This document shows, one piece after another, positions 52,650 to 62,218 of a stretch of 64,000 nt of DNA. The stretch spans positions 1,612,001 to 1,676,000 of the forward strand of contig NZ_CAJRAF010000002.1 in assembly GCF_907164905.1 (NCBI RefSeq), read 5' to 3'. Each line of letters begins with the position of its first letter. Within the stretch, counting starts at the first letter, position 1. The DNA comes from Dyadobacter sp. CECT 9275. Lineage in GTDB: Bacteria; Bacteroidota; Bacteroidia; Cytophagales; Spirosomataceae. A program made the translations under genes and the position numbers. The notes under the pieces were generated by a model, which was not told the DNA's origin, searched no databases, and worked only from the letters and a program-made list of their open reading frames with translations.

Positions 52650-55214
52650 TTAGTAGGTAAATCTTACGGTAACACCGTAGGTACGCTGGTCTCCCACTAT
52701 ACCTGCATATTGCCCGTAACTTCCGGGAGCGGCCAGCAGCTGCTCATAATAATTCTTATTGAAAATATTTCTTCCCCAGAAAAAGAACGAAAGACCGTTA
52801 GACGCTCTGAAACCAGCCCGTGCATTTGTGAGTCCGTAGCCTCCAATATTCAGATACTGAGAAGGAGAAGGGCTGGATGAAAACTCAGACCGCAGAAATT
52901 CGTCAATGCCAACGAAGTAATTACCCTTCAGGCCAAGGAAAGTTCCTTTGGTAACCGCTTCTCCGCCTACCGAGCCAGACCATTTGGAAATACCGGGCAG
53001 TCTGCCGCCCGAGATATCCTTAAAGGCCTGCGCCCCTCCTACCTCTTCCAACGGTACGGGCGCATTGGTAAAGCGCACGTACTTCCCATCGGTATAAGCT
53101 ACGGCAGCATTCAGAGTAAGGTTCTTGAAACGCACATTACCGTCCAGTTCTACTCCCTGTACCCGCACTTTCTCAGCATTGGCCAGGTATCCGCGGTTTA
53201 CGCCCGGTTCAGGTGTCTGCACCTGTGTCTGATAATCTTTGATATCGGAACGGTAAAAAGTTAGGTTCAATACCGAATTGCCCGATGGCTTGGTTTTGAT
53301 ACCAAACTCCTTATGATCAACATATTCGGGTTTTACATTTGCCAGGTCTATCAGCACTTGACCGTTCGCGGTGGGCAGCCCGCCCACATTTACACCAATG
53401 GGCTTATAACCAATAGAATAGGTAGCATAGGCATTGACTTTACCACTTGCCTTATATTGTACAGACAGCTGTCCCGAAAAATTCCCTTTGGCATAATCCG
53501 TGTTGAAAGCCTGGTTGGTGTATACACCATTTTTCAGTGCGATCAACGCTGCATCTGTGGTTTGTAATCCGCCATAGGTCTCTCTTTTGTAATCCACTAC
53601 CTTCTTGTCATAATTGTAGCGCACACCCGGTAAAATATGCAGCTTGTCAAGCACTACCCAGTCGGCCTGTGCAAAAACAGCCAAACTGGTGCTCTTGATT
53701 TCGTTCGTGGTGCGGATACCATAGTTATCGAACAAACCAGGAGTTTTCCATAAAGCGCTTGTTGAGCTTTGCGCAAACCGCCACTGTGCAGATCCCGCTT
53801 CCTCGGTCTGTACGGGGTCGGAAGTCAGATCCTGCCAAAGACCAAATACACCTACCACCCCACTCAGTTTGGGGGATACTTTGCCCGAATAACGGATTTC
53901 CTGAGACCACTGATCATGCTTGGAGTTCCCCGAGGAAATTGTAAACACTGGTAATCCAATATAATCCCTGTCATTCAGGGGCGTCCATTTCCAGTAACGC
54001 CATGCCGAGGTACTGGTCAGTGTTCCGTTTCCTATTTTTATATCCGCATTAACGGACACGCCGCCCAGCTGATTGTCAGCCTTGGAAGGTGTATCCAGGT
54101 CCAGCTTACGTTCAAAGGCACTTTTGTAGGGAAGCGTATATCCCAAATCGGCAATAATGGCATTAAACTGACGGTAAGCAGCTCTTTTCGTAGGAACCAC
54201 TCCCGCCACGGGCCATCCATAACCGGTGGGTTTCTGATCCGAAACATCTCCGATCACGGTTATATTTACATTTTCGGTCGGTGTGTAAAGTATTTGTCCT
54301 CTTACACCAATGTTATTGATATCGTTAATCGGTAATTGCGTGTGAACATTGAAAAACGTACCGTTACGCTGTGTACCGGTGAAGGAAACACGCGCTGCCA
54401 GCTTTTTACTCAAAGGGCCTGTGACAGAAGCCTTTGCCTGAACAAAACCCAGGTTACCATAACTTACTTCGAAATTTCCGCCCGGAGTAAAACTGGCATT
54501 GCGCGTAGTAATGTTAAAGGCACCAGCCGTTGTATTTTTACCAAAAAGGGTTCCCTGCGGTCCTCTCAAAACTTCAACACGTTCTATATCGATAAAATCC
54601 AGCGCTGTGGCAGCAGGGCGGGCATAGTATACCCCATCCACGTAGAAACCGACGCCCGGGTCCACCCCATCATTGGTTAATCCATAGGTTGATCCCAGCC
54701 CGCGGATATTTAACGTTGTATTCCGTGCATTGGAGGCATATAGCTGTACTGTTGGTACCAGTTCTTTCAGACGGTTCACATTAAACGCGCCAGCGTCTTC
54801 TGCTCTGGTTCCGCCGATCACCGAAATGGGGATAGGTACTTCCTGTGCCGATTCCTGACGGCGACGTGACGAAATGACGACGTCTTCCAGCTGTGTATTG
54901 TTAACCGCAAGCCTTATTTCAACCTTGCTCTCGTTGATCAGAACCTCCTTTTTCAGGTATCCGACGTATGAAACGATCAGTGTGAAAGGCAATTTCTGGC
55001 CTGTAATCAGGCTGAATTCGCCGTTTGCATCCGTGGAGGCTCCATTGGTAGTACCCTTAATGGAAACGGTTGCCCCTACCAGCGCTTCCTCCGTACCGGC
55101 ATCCAGTACCTTTCCGGAAATTGTTGCATTGACAATGGTATTATCCTGGGCGGATACGAACAGAGGGAAAAGAATGGCTGCAAAGAGGAAGAATGATCCT
55201 AAAATTTGTCTCAT
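52650..55214 (-). CDS. TonB-dependent receptor with carboxypeptidase-like regulatory domain, no SusD partner
   Basis: The 854-residue receptor has a signal peptide (FLFAAILFPLFVSAQ). A carboxypeptidase regulatory-like domain follows (ATISGKVLDAGTEEALVGATVSIKG), then the TonB box LEDVVISSRRRQESAQEVP. The plug has NVNRLKELVPTVQLYASNARNTTLNIRGLGS, FYVDGVYYARPAATALDFIDIERVEVLRGPQGTLFGKNTTAGAFNITTR. The barrel ends DQRTYGVTVRFTY. The LRGPQGTLFGKNTTAGA block is typical of FyuA/CirA-type receptors common in Alphaproteobacteria and Cytophagales, whose substrates range from metals to plant compounds. It stands alone, so its ligand cannot be inferred. Confidence 0.92.
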   Translation of the reverse strand: MRQILGSFFLFAAILFPLFVSAQDNTIVNATISGKVLDAGTEEALVGATVSIKGTTNGASTDANGEFSLITGQKLPFTLIVSYVGYLKKEVLINESKVEIRLAVNNTQLEDVVISSRRRQESAQEVPIPISVIGGTRAEDAGAFNVNRLKELVPTVQLYASNARNTTLNIRGLGSTYGLTNDGVDPGVGFYVDGVYYARPAATALDFIDIERVEVLRGPQGTLFGKNTTAGAFNITTRNASFTPGGNFEVSYGNLGFVQAKASVTGPLSKKLAARVSFTGTQRNGTFFNVHTQLPINDINNIGVRGQILYTPTENVNITVIGDVSDQKPTGYGWPVAGVVPTKRAAYRQFNAIIADLGYTLPYKSAFERKLDLDTPSKADNQLGGVSVNADIKIGNGTLTSTSAWRYWKWTPLNDRDYIGLPVFTISSGNSKHDQWSQEIRYSGKVSPKLSGVVGVFGLWQDLTSDPVQTEEAGSAQWRFAQSSTSALWKTPGLFDNYGIRTTNEIKSTSLAVFAQADWVVLDKLHILPGVRYNYDKKVVDYKRETYGGLQTTDAALIALKNGVYTNQAFNTDYAKGNFSGQLSVQYKASGKVNAYATYSIGYKPIGVNVGGLPTANGQVLIDLANVKPEYVDHKEFGIKTKPSGNSVLNLTFYRSDIKDYQTQVQTPEPGVNRGYLANAEKVRVQGVELDGNVRFKNLTLNAAVAYTDGKYVRFTNAPVPLEEVGGAQAFKDISGGRLPGISKWSGSVGGEAVTKGTFLGLKGNYFVGIDEFLRSEFSSSPSPSQYLNIGGYGLTNARAGFRASNGLSFFFWGRNIFNKNYYEQLLAAPGSYGQYAGIVGDQRTYGVTVRFTY

Positions 55215-55633
55215 GCTAATGAATAGAGAATATCTATGGTTGGTGAATTATTTATGGACACTAATCGAAGCGTTTTCCTGCTGCCCGGGATGGCTGACAG
55301 CATGTATCCGGACGGCTTCGTTCTTTAACAATAGATGTCCGCCAACATTGCGTGTTTTTTGACAGGAAAATTGATTTCATCGGATGAGCTTTTATAAATG
55401 AATTACAAATGTATAGATTAAATATAGTATATAGACTTTATAGGGTAATAAATTTTAAAACACCGTAATGGAAAAAGGCATTAGCACCTGATATTCAAAT
55501 TATTATCGCATTAAAAAAATTACCCCGGGCGACTGTCATCTCCTGCTACTGACTTGAATCTATGTGAATTTCCCAACGGTCCGGTCGTTATGCAGTGGCG
55601 GCAGACCTGCCTGTGAACGACAGGAAAAAAGGG
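55215..55633. other. 419-base region: long leader of the receptor gene
   Basis: Read leftwards, the best promoter element is at 55406-55413, leaving a leader of about 190 bases before the receptor start. The remainder (55414-55633) is AT-rich with no gene-like frame. No known riboswitch was recognised. Confidence 0.35.
55406..55413 (-). promoter_or_regulatory. Bacteroidota-type -7 element for the receptor at 52650
   Basis: Read leftwards it is TACATTTG (TAnnTTTG). It lies 190 bases from the start codon; no TTG -33 element is obvious. Confidence 0.35.
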
Positions 55634-56056
55634 TCATTCGGGAACCCAGTCAACCGGCATAGCAGCCCATTCCGTATTGCACATGATCATAAAATGATGA
55701 CCGGATGCGGGTAAAATATCCGGATTGTCGGTACGATTTACCAGAGAGAGATAAGGCCTTAGCCTGGAAAACATGACGTAGCTTAATCGTTTTGTCCAGA
55801 GTTCCTGAAAGGAGCCGCAGAAAGGCATTTCCGCAGTCCGCTCGCAAAAAACGGGCATAGCCGAAATGGCATATTTGCCTGAACGGACCACCTGCTTGGT
55901 ATCTTTTTTCACAAGATTAAAATAAACCTCAATGCCATATCCATCAAAACCAAAAAAATTATCGTCACTTATTGAAATGATCCTAAAATCATACTGAAAA
56001 TTTATATACATATTGCTGAGGGTATTATATCTTTGATACAAATATTGTTGCGTCAA
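55634..56056 (-). CDS. Hypothetical protein
   Basis: The frame of up to 140 residues is not recognised. From the inner Met at residue 16 it reads MYINFQYDFRIISISDDNFFGFDGYGIEVYFNLVKKDTKQVV, beta-rich, then a Cys-containing segment (PVFCERTAEMPFCGSF), and it ends HHFMIMCNTEWAAMPVDWVPE. No signal peptide or membrane segment is seen. Codon use is plausible but it has no operon partner. It may be a real orphan gene or part of one. Confidence 0.45.
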   Translation of the reverse strand: MTQQYLYQRYNTLSNMYINFQYDFRIISISDDNFFGFDGYGIEVYFNLVKKDTKQVVRSGKYAISAMPVFCERTAEMPFCGSFQELWTKRLSYVMFSRLRPYLSLVNRTDNPDILPASGHHFMIMCNTEWAAMPVDWVPE

Positions 56057-56237
56057 ATATATAAAACTAATTCTACAAGTAGGGGTATTAATATTATTTT
56101 TTTAGAGGCTTACATGCCGCCGCCACTTAAGATTCCCGCAGAACACTTTCCGTAAAGGTAAGGTTGATGATAGATTTGGTCAAACAATCAGAAACTAATG
56201 AACCAGGAACAAACTTAATTGTACCTTGCCGCAGACT

Positions 56238-56987
56238 TCATTTTAACTGAGACATCACAAAAGCCTTCCTCTGTCTTGAAATAGGAATTTTCTTAATTGT
56301 ATTTTCTATGATAAGATATCCGGTGTCTTCATTAAGAATACTTCTGATATGATTTTTATTAACCAGGTGAGACTGATGGCAGCGGATAAACCCATAGGGA
56401 GCCAGTAATTCTTCATATTCATAGATCGGCCTGGAAATGACGTGCATGGTCCCGTCACGAAGAAAAAAAATGCTGTAATTATTGGAAGACTCGCACCTTA
56501 GAATGTCATTAACCACTACAAGGTAGGTTTCTTTTTGAGTAGGCAGTGCAATTCGCTGACCAGGATCTTTCGTAGGTTTGTCAAGTAAGTGAAGTAGGTT
56601 TTCCAGCCTGAGGTTATGCTTTTTTTGACGAACGGCTTTTGCTATCTTTTCCACAGCAGATTTCAGTTCCGGAATACTGACGGGTTTAAGTAAATAGTCG
56701 AGCGCTGAAAACTTGATGGCCATAATCCCGTAGGCATCATAGGCAGTCACAAAAACTACTTCAAAAGGGTATTCACGGAGTGATTTTAACAATTCAAATC
56801 CGTTTTGTCCTGGCATGTGGATATCCAGAAACAAGACGTCCGGCCGGAAGTGCAAAAGATATTCCCGCGCCTGGCCTGCCTGGGTGGCAGTAGCCACAAC
56901 TTCAATCTCCGGACAGTGGCTTGCCAGCAGTGCGGACAGGTTTTTTATATTATTCTGCTCGTCGTCAACAATTATAGCTCGAATCAT
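56238..56987 (-). CDS. LytTR-family response regulator
   Basis: The 249-residue protein has a receiver domain (IIVDDEQNN with acidic pair Asp8-Asp9, phospho-acceptor Asp55 in VLFLDIHMPGQNG, VTAYDAYG and LLKPVS with the conserved Lys). A LytTR DNA-binding domain follows (residues 145-248: NDILRCESSNNYSIFFLRDG, FIRCHQSHLVNKNHIRSI, IPISRQRKAFV). It should be phosphorylated by the kinase encoded just upstream, whose gene overlaps it by four bases (ATGA), and bind direct repeats upstream of target genes. It is the last gene of the TlpA/kinase/regulator operon. Confidence 0.94.
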   Translation of the reverse strand: MIRAIIVDDEQNNIKNLSALLASHCPEIEVVATATQAGQAREYLLHFRPDVLFLDIHMPGQNGFELLKSLREYPFEVVFVTAYDAYGIMAIKFSALDYLLKPVSIPELKSAVEKIAKAVRQKKHNLRLENLLHLLDKPTKDPGQRIALPTQKETYLVVVNDILRCESSNNYSIFFLRDGTMHVISRPIYEYEELLAPYGFIRCHQSHLVNKNHIRSILNEDTGYLIIENTIKKIPISRQRKAFVMSQLK

Positions 56988-58567
56988 GAGATGTCAATCC
57001 AGTGATGAAACAGGATGGTTACTTCCGTGCCTATCCGGTTATTAACGAAAAATTCAATCTTTTTCTCTCCAAGCAGCCCGTTTATTGCCAAAATTCTTTC
57101 CCGCGTCAGCCTGAGCCCATACCCTGTAACAGAGGAATGATCAAACCCTTTACCATTATCCTTTATCACAACGATCAGCTTATCGGTTTCCTGAATGAAA
57201 TTGACCGACAGAAGTCCATTTTCGCCTAATTCACTGATGCCGTGTTTGATCGCATTTTCCAGCAGCGGCTGTAGTAACAGGGTAGGTATGTTTGTTTCAG
57301 ACGGATTAAGATTAGGAGACAGGCTTATTTCAAAGTGAAATCTGAACCTCAGTTGTTCCAATCCGATATAAGTTTGCATCATCTGTATCTCGCGGTCCAA
57401 TGTGTTAAATGCGTGCTGGTCTCTTTCCAGGGTTTTTCGCAAAAGCAGGCTGAATTCCCTTAGGTAATGATTGGCCTCATCAATACGCCCTGTATTGATA
57501 AGGCCCTGGATAGAACTTAACGCATTAAAAGTAAAATGAGGGTTCAACTGCGACTGTACCATGCGCAGGTGTTGTTCCGTTTCCGTTTGTTCTTGCCGGG
57601 AAATGCGTGCCCTTCTGCGTTGCCTGATCAAAACAAATAAGACAGAAACAGAGAAAATCAGCACGCCGGCCAGGAAATAAAACAAATTTGAACGGTACCA
57701 ATATGGCTGAATGTCCAGGAAATAGACCCTAACCGTTTCCGGCTGAAACTCGTCATACAACTTTAATACATACTGAGTACCTGCGGCCAATCCGGGAATG
57801 ATGATACGACCGGCCCCTGTATAATGAAGCGTATCCCCCGTTTTTAAATTTGCCAGATCATATCTTACCGAGGAATCCGTCAACCTTGGGCTCCCAGACA
57901 GCATAAAACGCGTTTGTCTGTCTGGTAACAAGAGCAGTTTATACTGTTTGTCCAACACTATTTTAGTGTCAGCATATTTATTGCCAGCATACTTCGCTCT
58001 CGCCTGCTGTACGAATGCATGAATCCGAGGCTCCGTTTTAACCCTTTTGATATAATATCTCCTCACCAGCGAATCCGTTTTGTAATCCAGGAAATCCAGA
58101 AAAAAGAAATCATTTACTTTTAGAAAACTGTATACTACCATTTCATGATCACTCAAAATCACTTTGCGATTCGTCGTGGCGACTCGATCAGCAGGTGGAA
58201 TGTATGTTTGTCCGCTTATTGGAGTTTGGGTGTAAAATAATCTTGCATAGAGTTTACGATACTTATAATGGTTCAAATAGAGGGTATTCTCTCGATTACC
58301 TTCGGAGAACGACAGTGAACTGCCGTAAGGAGAATCCGTGGTTTGTATGGTTATCCAGCTTCCTGACAGGTATACCGGTACTACTTTTTCTACCGGACAA
58401 CTCCCGATATCATCCACAAATCTTCTGTCGCGCATCTGTTTGATCAAAAGCCCTTGTCCTTCAATGCGTACCGGAGCTTTCCCAAAAACCGTAATGCGCT
58501 GAGCAAATCCCGGAATTTTAAAAATAAGAAGAACACATACTGCCAGTACCGTCGGTTTAACGATCAT
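56984..58567 (-). CDS. Sensor histidine kinase (LytS/His_kinase family)
   Basis: The 527-residue protein begins with a signal-like segment (MIVKPTVLAVCVLLIFKIPGFAQ). A long extracytoplasmic sensor of about 260 residues with beta-rich character follows, then one membrane helix (residues 294-314). The kinase core has MVQSQLNPHFTFNALSSIQGLI with phospho-acceptor His344, NTLDREIQMMQTYIGLEQLRF, LLLQPLLENAIKHGI (N box) and VIKDNGKGFDHSSVTGYGLRLTRERI (G boxes). It forms a two-component system with the LytTR regulator. The TlpA-like gene ends 21 bases before it, so sensing may relate to thiol state or envelope redox (inference). Confidence 0.93.
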   Translation of the reverse strand: MIVKPTVLAVCVLLIFKIPGFAQRITVFGKAPVRIEGQGLLIKQMRDRRFVDDIGSCPVEKVVPVYLSGSWITIQTTDSPYGSSLSFSEGNRENTLYLNHYKYRKLYARLFYTQTPISGQTYIPPADRVATTNRKVILSDHEMVVYSFLKVNDFFFLDFLDYKTDSLVRRYYIKRVKTEPRIHAFVQQARAKYAGNKYADTKIVLDKQYKLLLLPDRQTRFMLSGSPRLTDSSVRYDLANLKTGDTLHYTGAGRIIIPGLAAGTQYVLKLYDEFQPETVRVYFLDIQPYWYRSNLFYFLAGVLIFSVSVLFVLIRQRRRARISRQEQTETEQHLRMVQSQLNPHFTFNALSSIQGLINTGRIDEANHYLREFSLLLRKTLERDQHAFNTLDREIQMMQTYIGLEQLRFRFHFEISLSPNLNPSETNIPTLLLQPLLENAIKHGISELGENGLLSVNFIQETDKLIVVIKDNGKGFDHSSVTGYGLRLTRERILAINGLLGEKKIEFFVNNRIGTEVTILFHHWIDIS

Positions 58568-58588
58568 ATAATTAACTGACTCCTCATT

Positions 58589-60079
58589 TTAGTTTTTCAG
58601 ACAACTTTCAATCAAACGCTCCAGTTTGTCTCCATCATCGGGAGAAGGTGCCTGGAAATCAAAGATTTTTCCTTTACCATCAATAATAACAAATTTGGGG
58701 ATCGCATTGGTAAAATAGTTGGCAGCCGTTTTCCCATCGGCATCAAAAAGCTGCAACCAGCCAGGCTTATCCTTTTCCAGCGCCCTGAGCCAGACACTTT
58801 TTTTGTCTCTTACCGCAATACTAACAAAAGATATACGATCGTCCGTTTTGTATTTTGAATGCAGGCTCTCCAGAAACGGGGTCTGCTGCCTGCAGGGACC
58901 ACACCAGCTTGCCCAAAAATCAAGTAGGACAATTTTGTTCCTGAAATGGTTCAGGTCATATTTTTTGCCGGTCGGGTCGGCAAGAGAGAACATTGGAGCG
59001 GGATCATTTTTTTTTAATCCAGCCAGCTCACTTTCCTTTGTAAGAATTGCTCTCCTCAATGTTTCGTAAAGCCGTTTATTCTTGAAATCATTCAGATACA
59101 CCATCGTAACCTGTGTTCGCTCCCGAAATTTTTCATAGGAATTTACTGAGGCTACCAGATTGAGGTTCACAAATTTGTAAAGAACATAATCTTTACAATC
59201 GTCTTTAAAAACGCTGTTAATTTTATCCAGATTGATCTCATACCTACCCTTTGAAGTGTCGGCGGAAAGCTTTTCGTCATATTTAACGAGATAAAAAAGA
59301 TACGAGAACGAGAAACCCATGAGATTCCTGTACGCAGGTGAAGCCAGGTATTGAGGGTCCGAGATATTTTTAAGCATGTGCTCGTCGAAGTTGGCCGTTA
59401 CATATCGGTTTACCTCAGCGGCAGATAAATAATCAAGCATACTGTGAGCCCTCTGTATCAGAATATCCAGCCGGTCGAAGGCCATATCATTATAAACTAA
59501 TCTGCTGAAGTAGCCATAGTGGGTATCGTCGCTGTCGCGATAAATTTGATTATAAATATGGTATAGCGAATCCGTGCCTTTACGTATCTTCTGATACCAT
59601 TCATCAAAATTGTAATTACCCGAAGGCCTGTTTTTCTGGCGATAATGAATCATCCGGGTATAAAAATTGTTCGCGGCAGCTCCTTTTCCTGAAAATACAA
59701 GTGGTTTGCGCATTCCACCGGCGCTTTGCACATCCATCCTCAGGGAAAGGCTGTAATCCGGGGCCAACAGTAACGGTATCGGGAGATCTTCATCCCCACC
59801 GGGCACAGCCAATAGGGCGATTCCCGGGAAAGAAACAAGACTGTCAGGAATTGAAAATTCACCGTTGCTGACTGATATATTATACAACAGGTCCTCGCCG
59901 GATGCACTGGTAAGCCACAGTTTCACAGATCTTCCTGAGAAATTATCCAATTTACCAGCCAATATCATACCATTATTTTCTGCACAACCGCCGCTTTGCA
60001 GCAGGTGGTACGCAAATGTGTTATGAGCTATTGCATGCAGTGCCAAAAGCTGTATCAATATCAAGAAAACTGTTTTCAT
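58589..60079 (-). CDS. TlpA-type thioredoxin-fold protein with DUF4369-like N-terminus
   Basis: The 496-residue exported protein has a signal peptide (MKTVFLILIQLLALHAIAHNTFA). The N-terminal beta domain (about residues 35-130: MILAGKLDNFSGRSVKLWLTSASGE) resembles DUF4369 domains that precede TlpA modules in Bacteroidota. A long helical middle follows. The C-terminal thioredoxin fold reads KIVLLDFWASWCGPCRQQTPFLESLHSKY with the redox pair Cys393/Cys396 and ends in AIPKFVIIDGKGKI with the cis-Pro. It should reduce periplasmic disulfides. It is the first gene of an operon with a histidine kinase and LytTR regulator, an uncommon pairing. I start at 60079, the ATG that opens on the signal peptide. 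Confidence 0.88.
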   Translation of the reverse strand: MKTVFLILIQLLALHAIAHNTFAYHLLQSGGCAENNGMILAGKLDNFSGRSVKLWLTSASGEDLLYNISVSNGEFSIPDSLVSFPGIALLAVPGGDEDLPIPLLLAPDYSLSLRMDVQSAGGMRKPLVFSGKGAAANNFYTRMIHYRQKNRPSGNYNFDEWYQKIRKGTDSLYHIYNQIYRDSDDTHYGYFSRLVYNDMAFDRLDILIQRAHSMLDYLSAAEVNRYVTANFDEHMLKNISDPQYLASPAYRNLMGFSFSYLFYLVKYDEKLSADTSKGRYEINLDKINSVFKDDCKDYVLYKFVNLNLVASVNSYEKFRERTQVTMVYLNDFKNKRLYETLRRAILTKESELAGLKKNDPAPMFSLADPTGKKYDLNHFRNKIVLLDFWASWCGPCRQQTPFLESLHSKYKTDDRISFVSIAVRDKKSVWLRALEKDKPGWLQLFDADGKTAANYFTNAIPKFVIIDGKGKIFDFQAPSPDDGDKLERLIESCLKN

Positions 60080-60569
60080 GGTGGGTTCTGTCCGGTTTAT
60101 GTGGTTAATCAGAAATAAAACTAGCTGCATCCAAACCTTTTTACCAGCTCAAATGTGTAAACCATGTCTTTGGATGTGAATCCGGCATCAACCCAAAGCC
60201 GATCAAATTCACCAGGTTTATTCATATAATATTATTTCTACAAAAAATTTGTAGAAATAATTTGTACATTAATAGCCAAAACTCTAATTTTGTAACCAGT
60301 TAAAACAATAGCCTATTGTAAAATAGATCGTAATCCCTTTCATTCCTGGCCAGAGCATCTCACAGTTGCGACTGATGATAGTTGTGGGCCCGCGCGCCAT
60401 CCTCTCCCTTTACTGATTCCCTCAGATATCATTCCTGAACCAGCTACGATAATAAAATCCTGATCCATTCACACAGAAACTTTAATCGCATAAGCGGCGA
60501 GCTTTCCTGAAAACATACTCACTTATTCATCCAAACAACGCTAATTAAAACCACGTAGGTACAACCACT
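60080..60569. other. 490-base intergenic region between divergent units
   Basis: It holds the perfect inverted repeat at 60231-60261 and otherwise shows no gene-like frame. Promoters for the TlpA operon (leftwards) and the DUF1800 gene (rightwards) must lie here, but no convincing TAnnTTTG element was found near either start. Confidence 0.35.
60231..60261. promoter_or_regulatory. Perfect 14-bp inverted repeat, possible operator
   Basis: ATTATTTCTACAAA-AAA-TTTGTAGAAATAAT is a perfect dyad with a 3-base spacer, about 150 bases upstream of the TlpA start. It is AT-rich with TTTCTACAAA arms, like a protein-binding site; a T-run terminator is not evident. Confidence 0.5.
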
Positions 60570-62207
60570 ATGGCATACTTAGATACTTACGCCACACCGC
60601 TAACAGCGGGAACCGCGGCGCATTTATTAAGAAGGGCTACTTTTGGGCCCACCCAGCAGGAAATAACCGCTTTTACCGGTAAGACCGCCACGCAGGCTGT
60701 AGATCTTTTGATCAGCAATGCTTCCTACCGCGCCTCTCCGGCGGCGCCGGTGGAAATGGAGACCGGCCGCAGCGATTCGGGCCAACCATTTTTAAACAAA
60801 CCCTTTACAGACACCCGGGCATCGGTATACAGTACCTACATTCAGTACTGGTGGATCGGATTAATGGCCGAACAGAACGGCTACCCGTCGGTTCTGGAAA
60901 AAATTACGGCATTCTGGCAGAATCATTTTGTTACAGCTATTTCATCTGTGGAAGATTACCGCTTTACCGACAGGTATCTCCGGTTTTTGCGGGCAAATGC
61001 CCTTGGAAATTTCAGAGATATGACTGTGGGCATCACCAAAGACCCTGCCATGCTGATCTATCAAAACGGTAATGAAAACACCAAGGAGCAGCCTAATGAA
61101 AATTACGGCAGAGAGCTACAGGAATTGTTCACGGTGGGCCAGAAAGATTTTGCGGGCAACCATAATTATACCGAGCAGGATGTAAAAGCCGCGGCACAGG
61201 TACTTACCGGCTGGCAAGCCACCAACAGGCTTAAGGTTGGCTCCACTTCTTTTGAAACAATTTTCACCGCCGAAAGGCACGATACGACCAACAAGGTTTT
61301 TTCTTCCAAATACAATAATACCACCATAACCGGCAGGAGCGGCGCAACCGCAGGAGACGCCGAACTGACGGATTTGGTCAACATGCTCCTGAGCCATCCG
61401 GAAACCCCTAAATTTATCTGTCGCAAACTTTACCGCTGGTATGTTAACCCCAATGTGACCCAGGAAATTGAAGATCAGGTAATTATTCCTCTTGCCAATC
61501 TTTTTTCAAGCCCGTCCAACAACTTCGCCATTGCTCCGGTGTTAAGAAAGCTGCTGACCAGTAATGTTTTTTTCGACTCCTCCAACATTGGAGCTATCGT
61601 GAAAGCACCTTCCGAATTCATCATAGGTACCATCCGGCTCTTCTCTCAGCCCGTTCCGGATATCACCACCGAGTATGGCCCATTCCGGATCATGATGAAT
61701 TTCATGAATAACAGTATGATTAATCTTCAGCTCAATTTTTTAAACCAGCCTTCCGTTTTTGGCTCTCTTCCCTATTACCAGACCGGCTACTCCAGAAACT
61801 GGATCAATGGGACCACGCTGGGCTTACGCGGCTATCGGACCGACTCTCTGATTTATCCTTCACTAGAGATAAAGCCCGGGTACCTTTTGCAGATAGATGT
61901 CCTGAAAATACTCACTGCCCTCCAGCCCAATTTCTCCGATGTAGCCAATACGGCGGCCATCAGCTGTGAGCAGGTACTGGCCGAGTTTTCAAAGAATATG
62001 TACACCCATGAATTACCGCAGACTCAGAAAGATTTCCTGATTGATAAAATAATGATGATGAACAGTAGCCCCAGAACGACCTGGGTCAGAGAATGGGATG
62101 CTTACCGGACCTTCCCCACCGATACTGCCAAACAGAATATCATTTTATGGCGGACCAGAACCCTGATGAAACACATGTTGAGAATGGCTGAATATCAATT
62201 ATTTTAA
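60570..62207 (+). CDS. DUF1800 domain protein
   Basis: The 545-residue protein has the family signature from the start (TAGTAAHLLRRATFGPTQQEI). Long helical blocks follow (LEKITAFWQNHFVTAIS, FRDMTVGITKDPAMLIYQNGNENTKEQPNENYGRELQELFTVGQ, YTEQDVKAAAQVLTGW, FICRKLYRWYVNPNV). DUF1800 proteins occur beside DUF1501 proteins throughout Bacteroidota, Planctomycetota and Proteobacteria, and the pair is thought to act outside the cytoplasm. The biochemical role is unknown. No signal peptide is obvious here. The DUF1501 gene follows after 11 bases. Confidence 0.92.
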   Translation: MAYLDTYATPLTAGTAAHLLRRATFGPTQQEITAFTGKTATQAVDLLISNASYRASPAAPVEMETGRSDSGQPFLNKPFTDTRASVYSTYIQYWWIGLMAEQNGYPSVLEKITAFWQNHFVTAISSVEDYRFTDRYLRFLRANALGNFRDMTVGITKDPAMLIYQNGNENTKEQPNENYGRELQELFTVGQKDFAGNHNYTEQDVKAAAQVLTGWQATNRLKVGSTSFETIFTAERHDTTNKVFSSKYNNTTITGRSGATAGDAELTDLVNMLLSHPETPKFICRKLYRWYVNPNVTQEIEDQVIIPLANLFSSPSNNFAIAPVLRKLLTSNVFFDSSNIGAIVKAPSEFIIGTIRLFSQPVPDITTEYGPFRIMMNFMNNSMINLQLNFLNQPSVFGSLPYYQTGYSRNWINGTTLGLRGYRTDSLIYPSLEIKPGYLLQIDVLKILTALQPNFSDVANTAAISCEQVLAEFSKNMYTHELPQTQKDFLIDKIMMMNSSPRTTWVREWDAYRTFPTDTAKQNIILWRTRTLMKHMLRMAEYQLF

Positions 62208-62218
62208 TTTTTTGGGGT

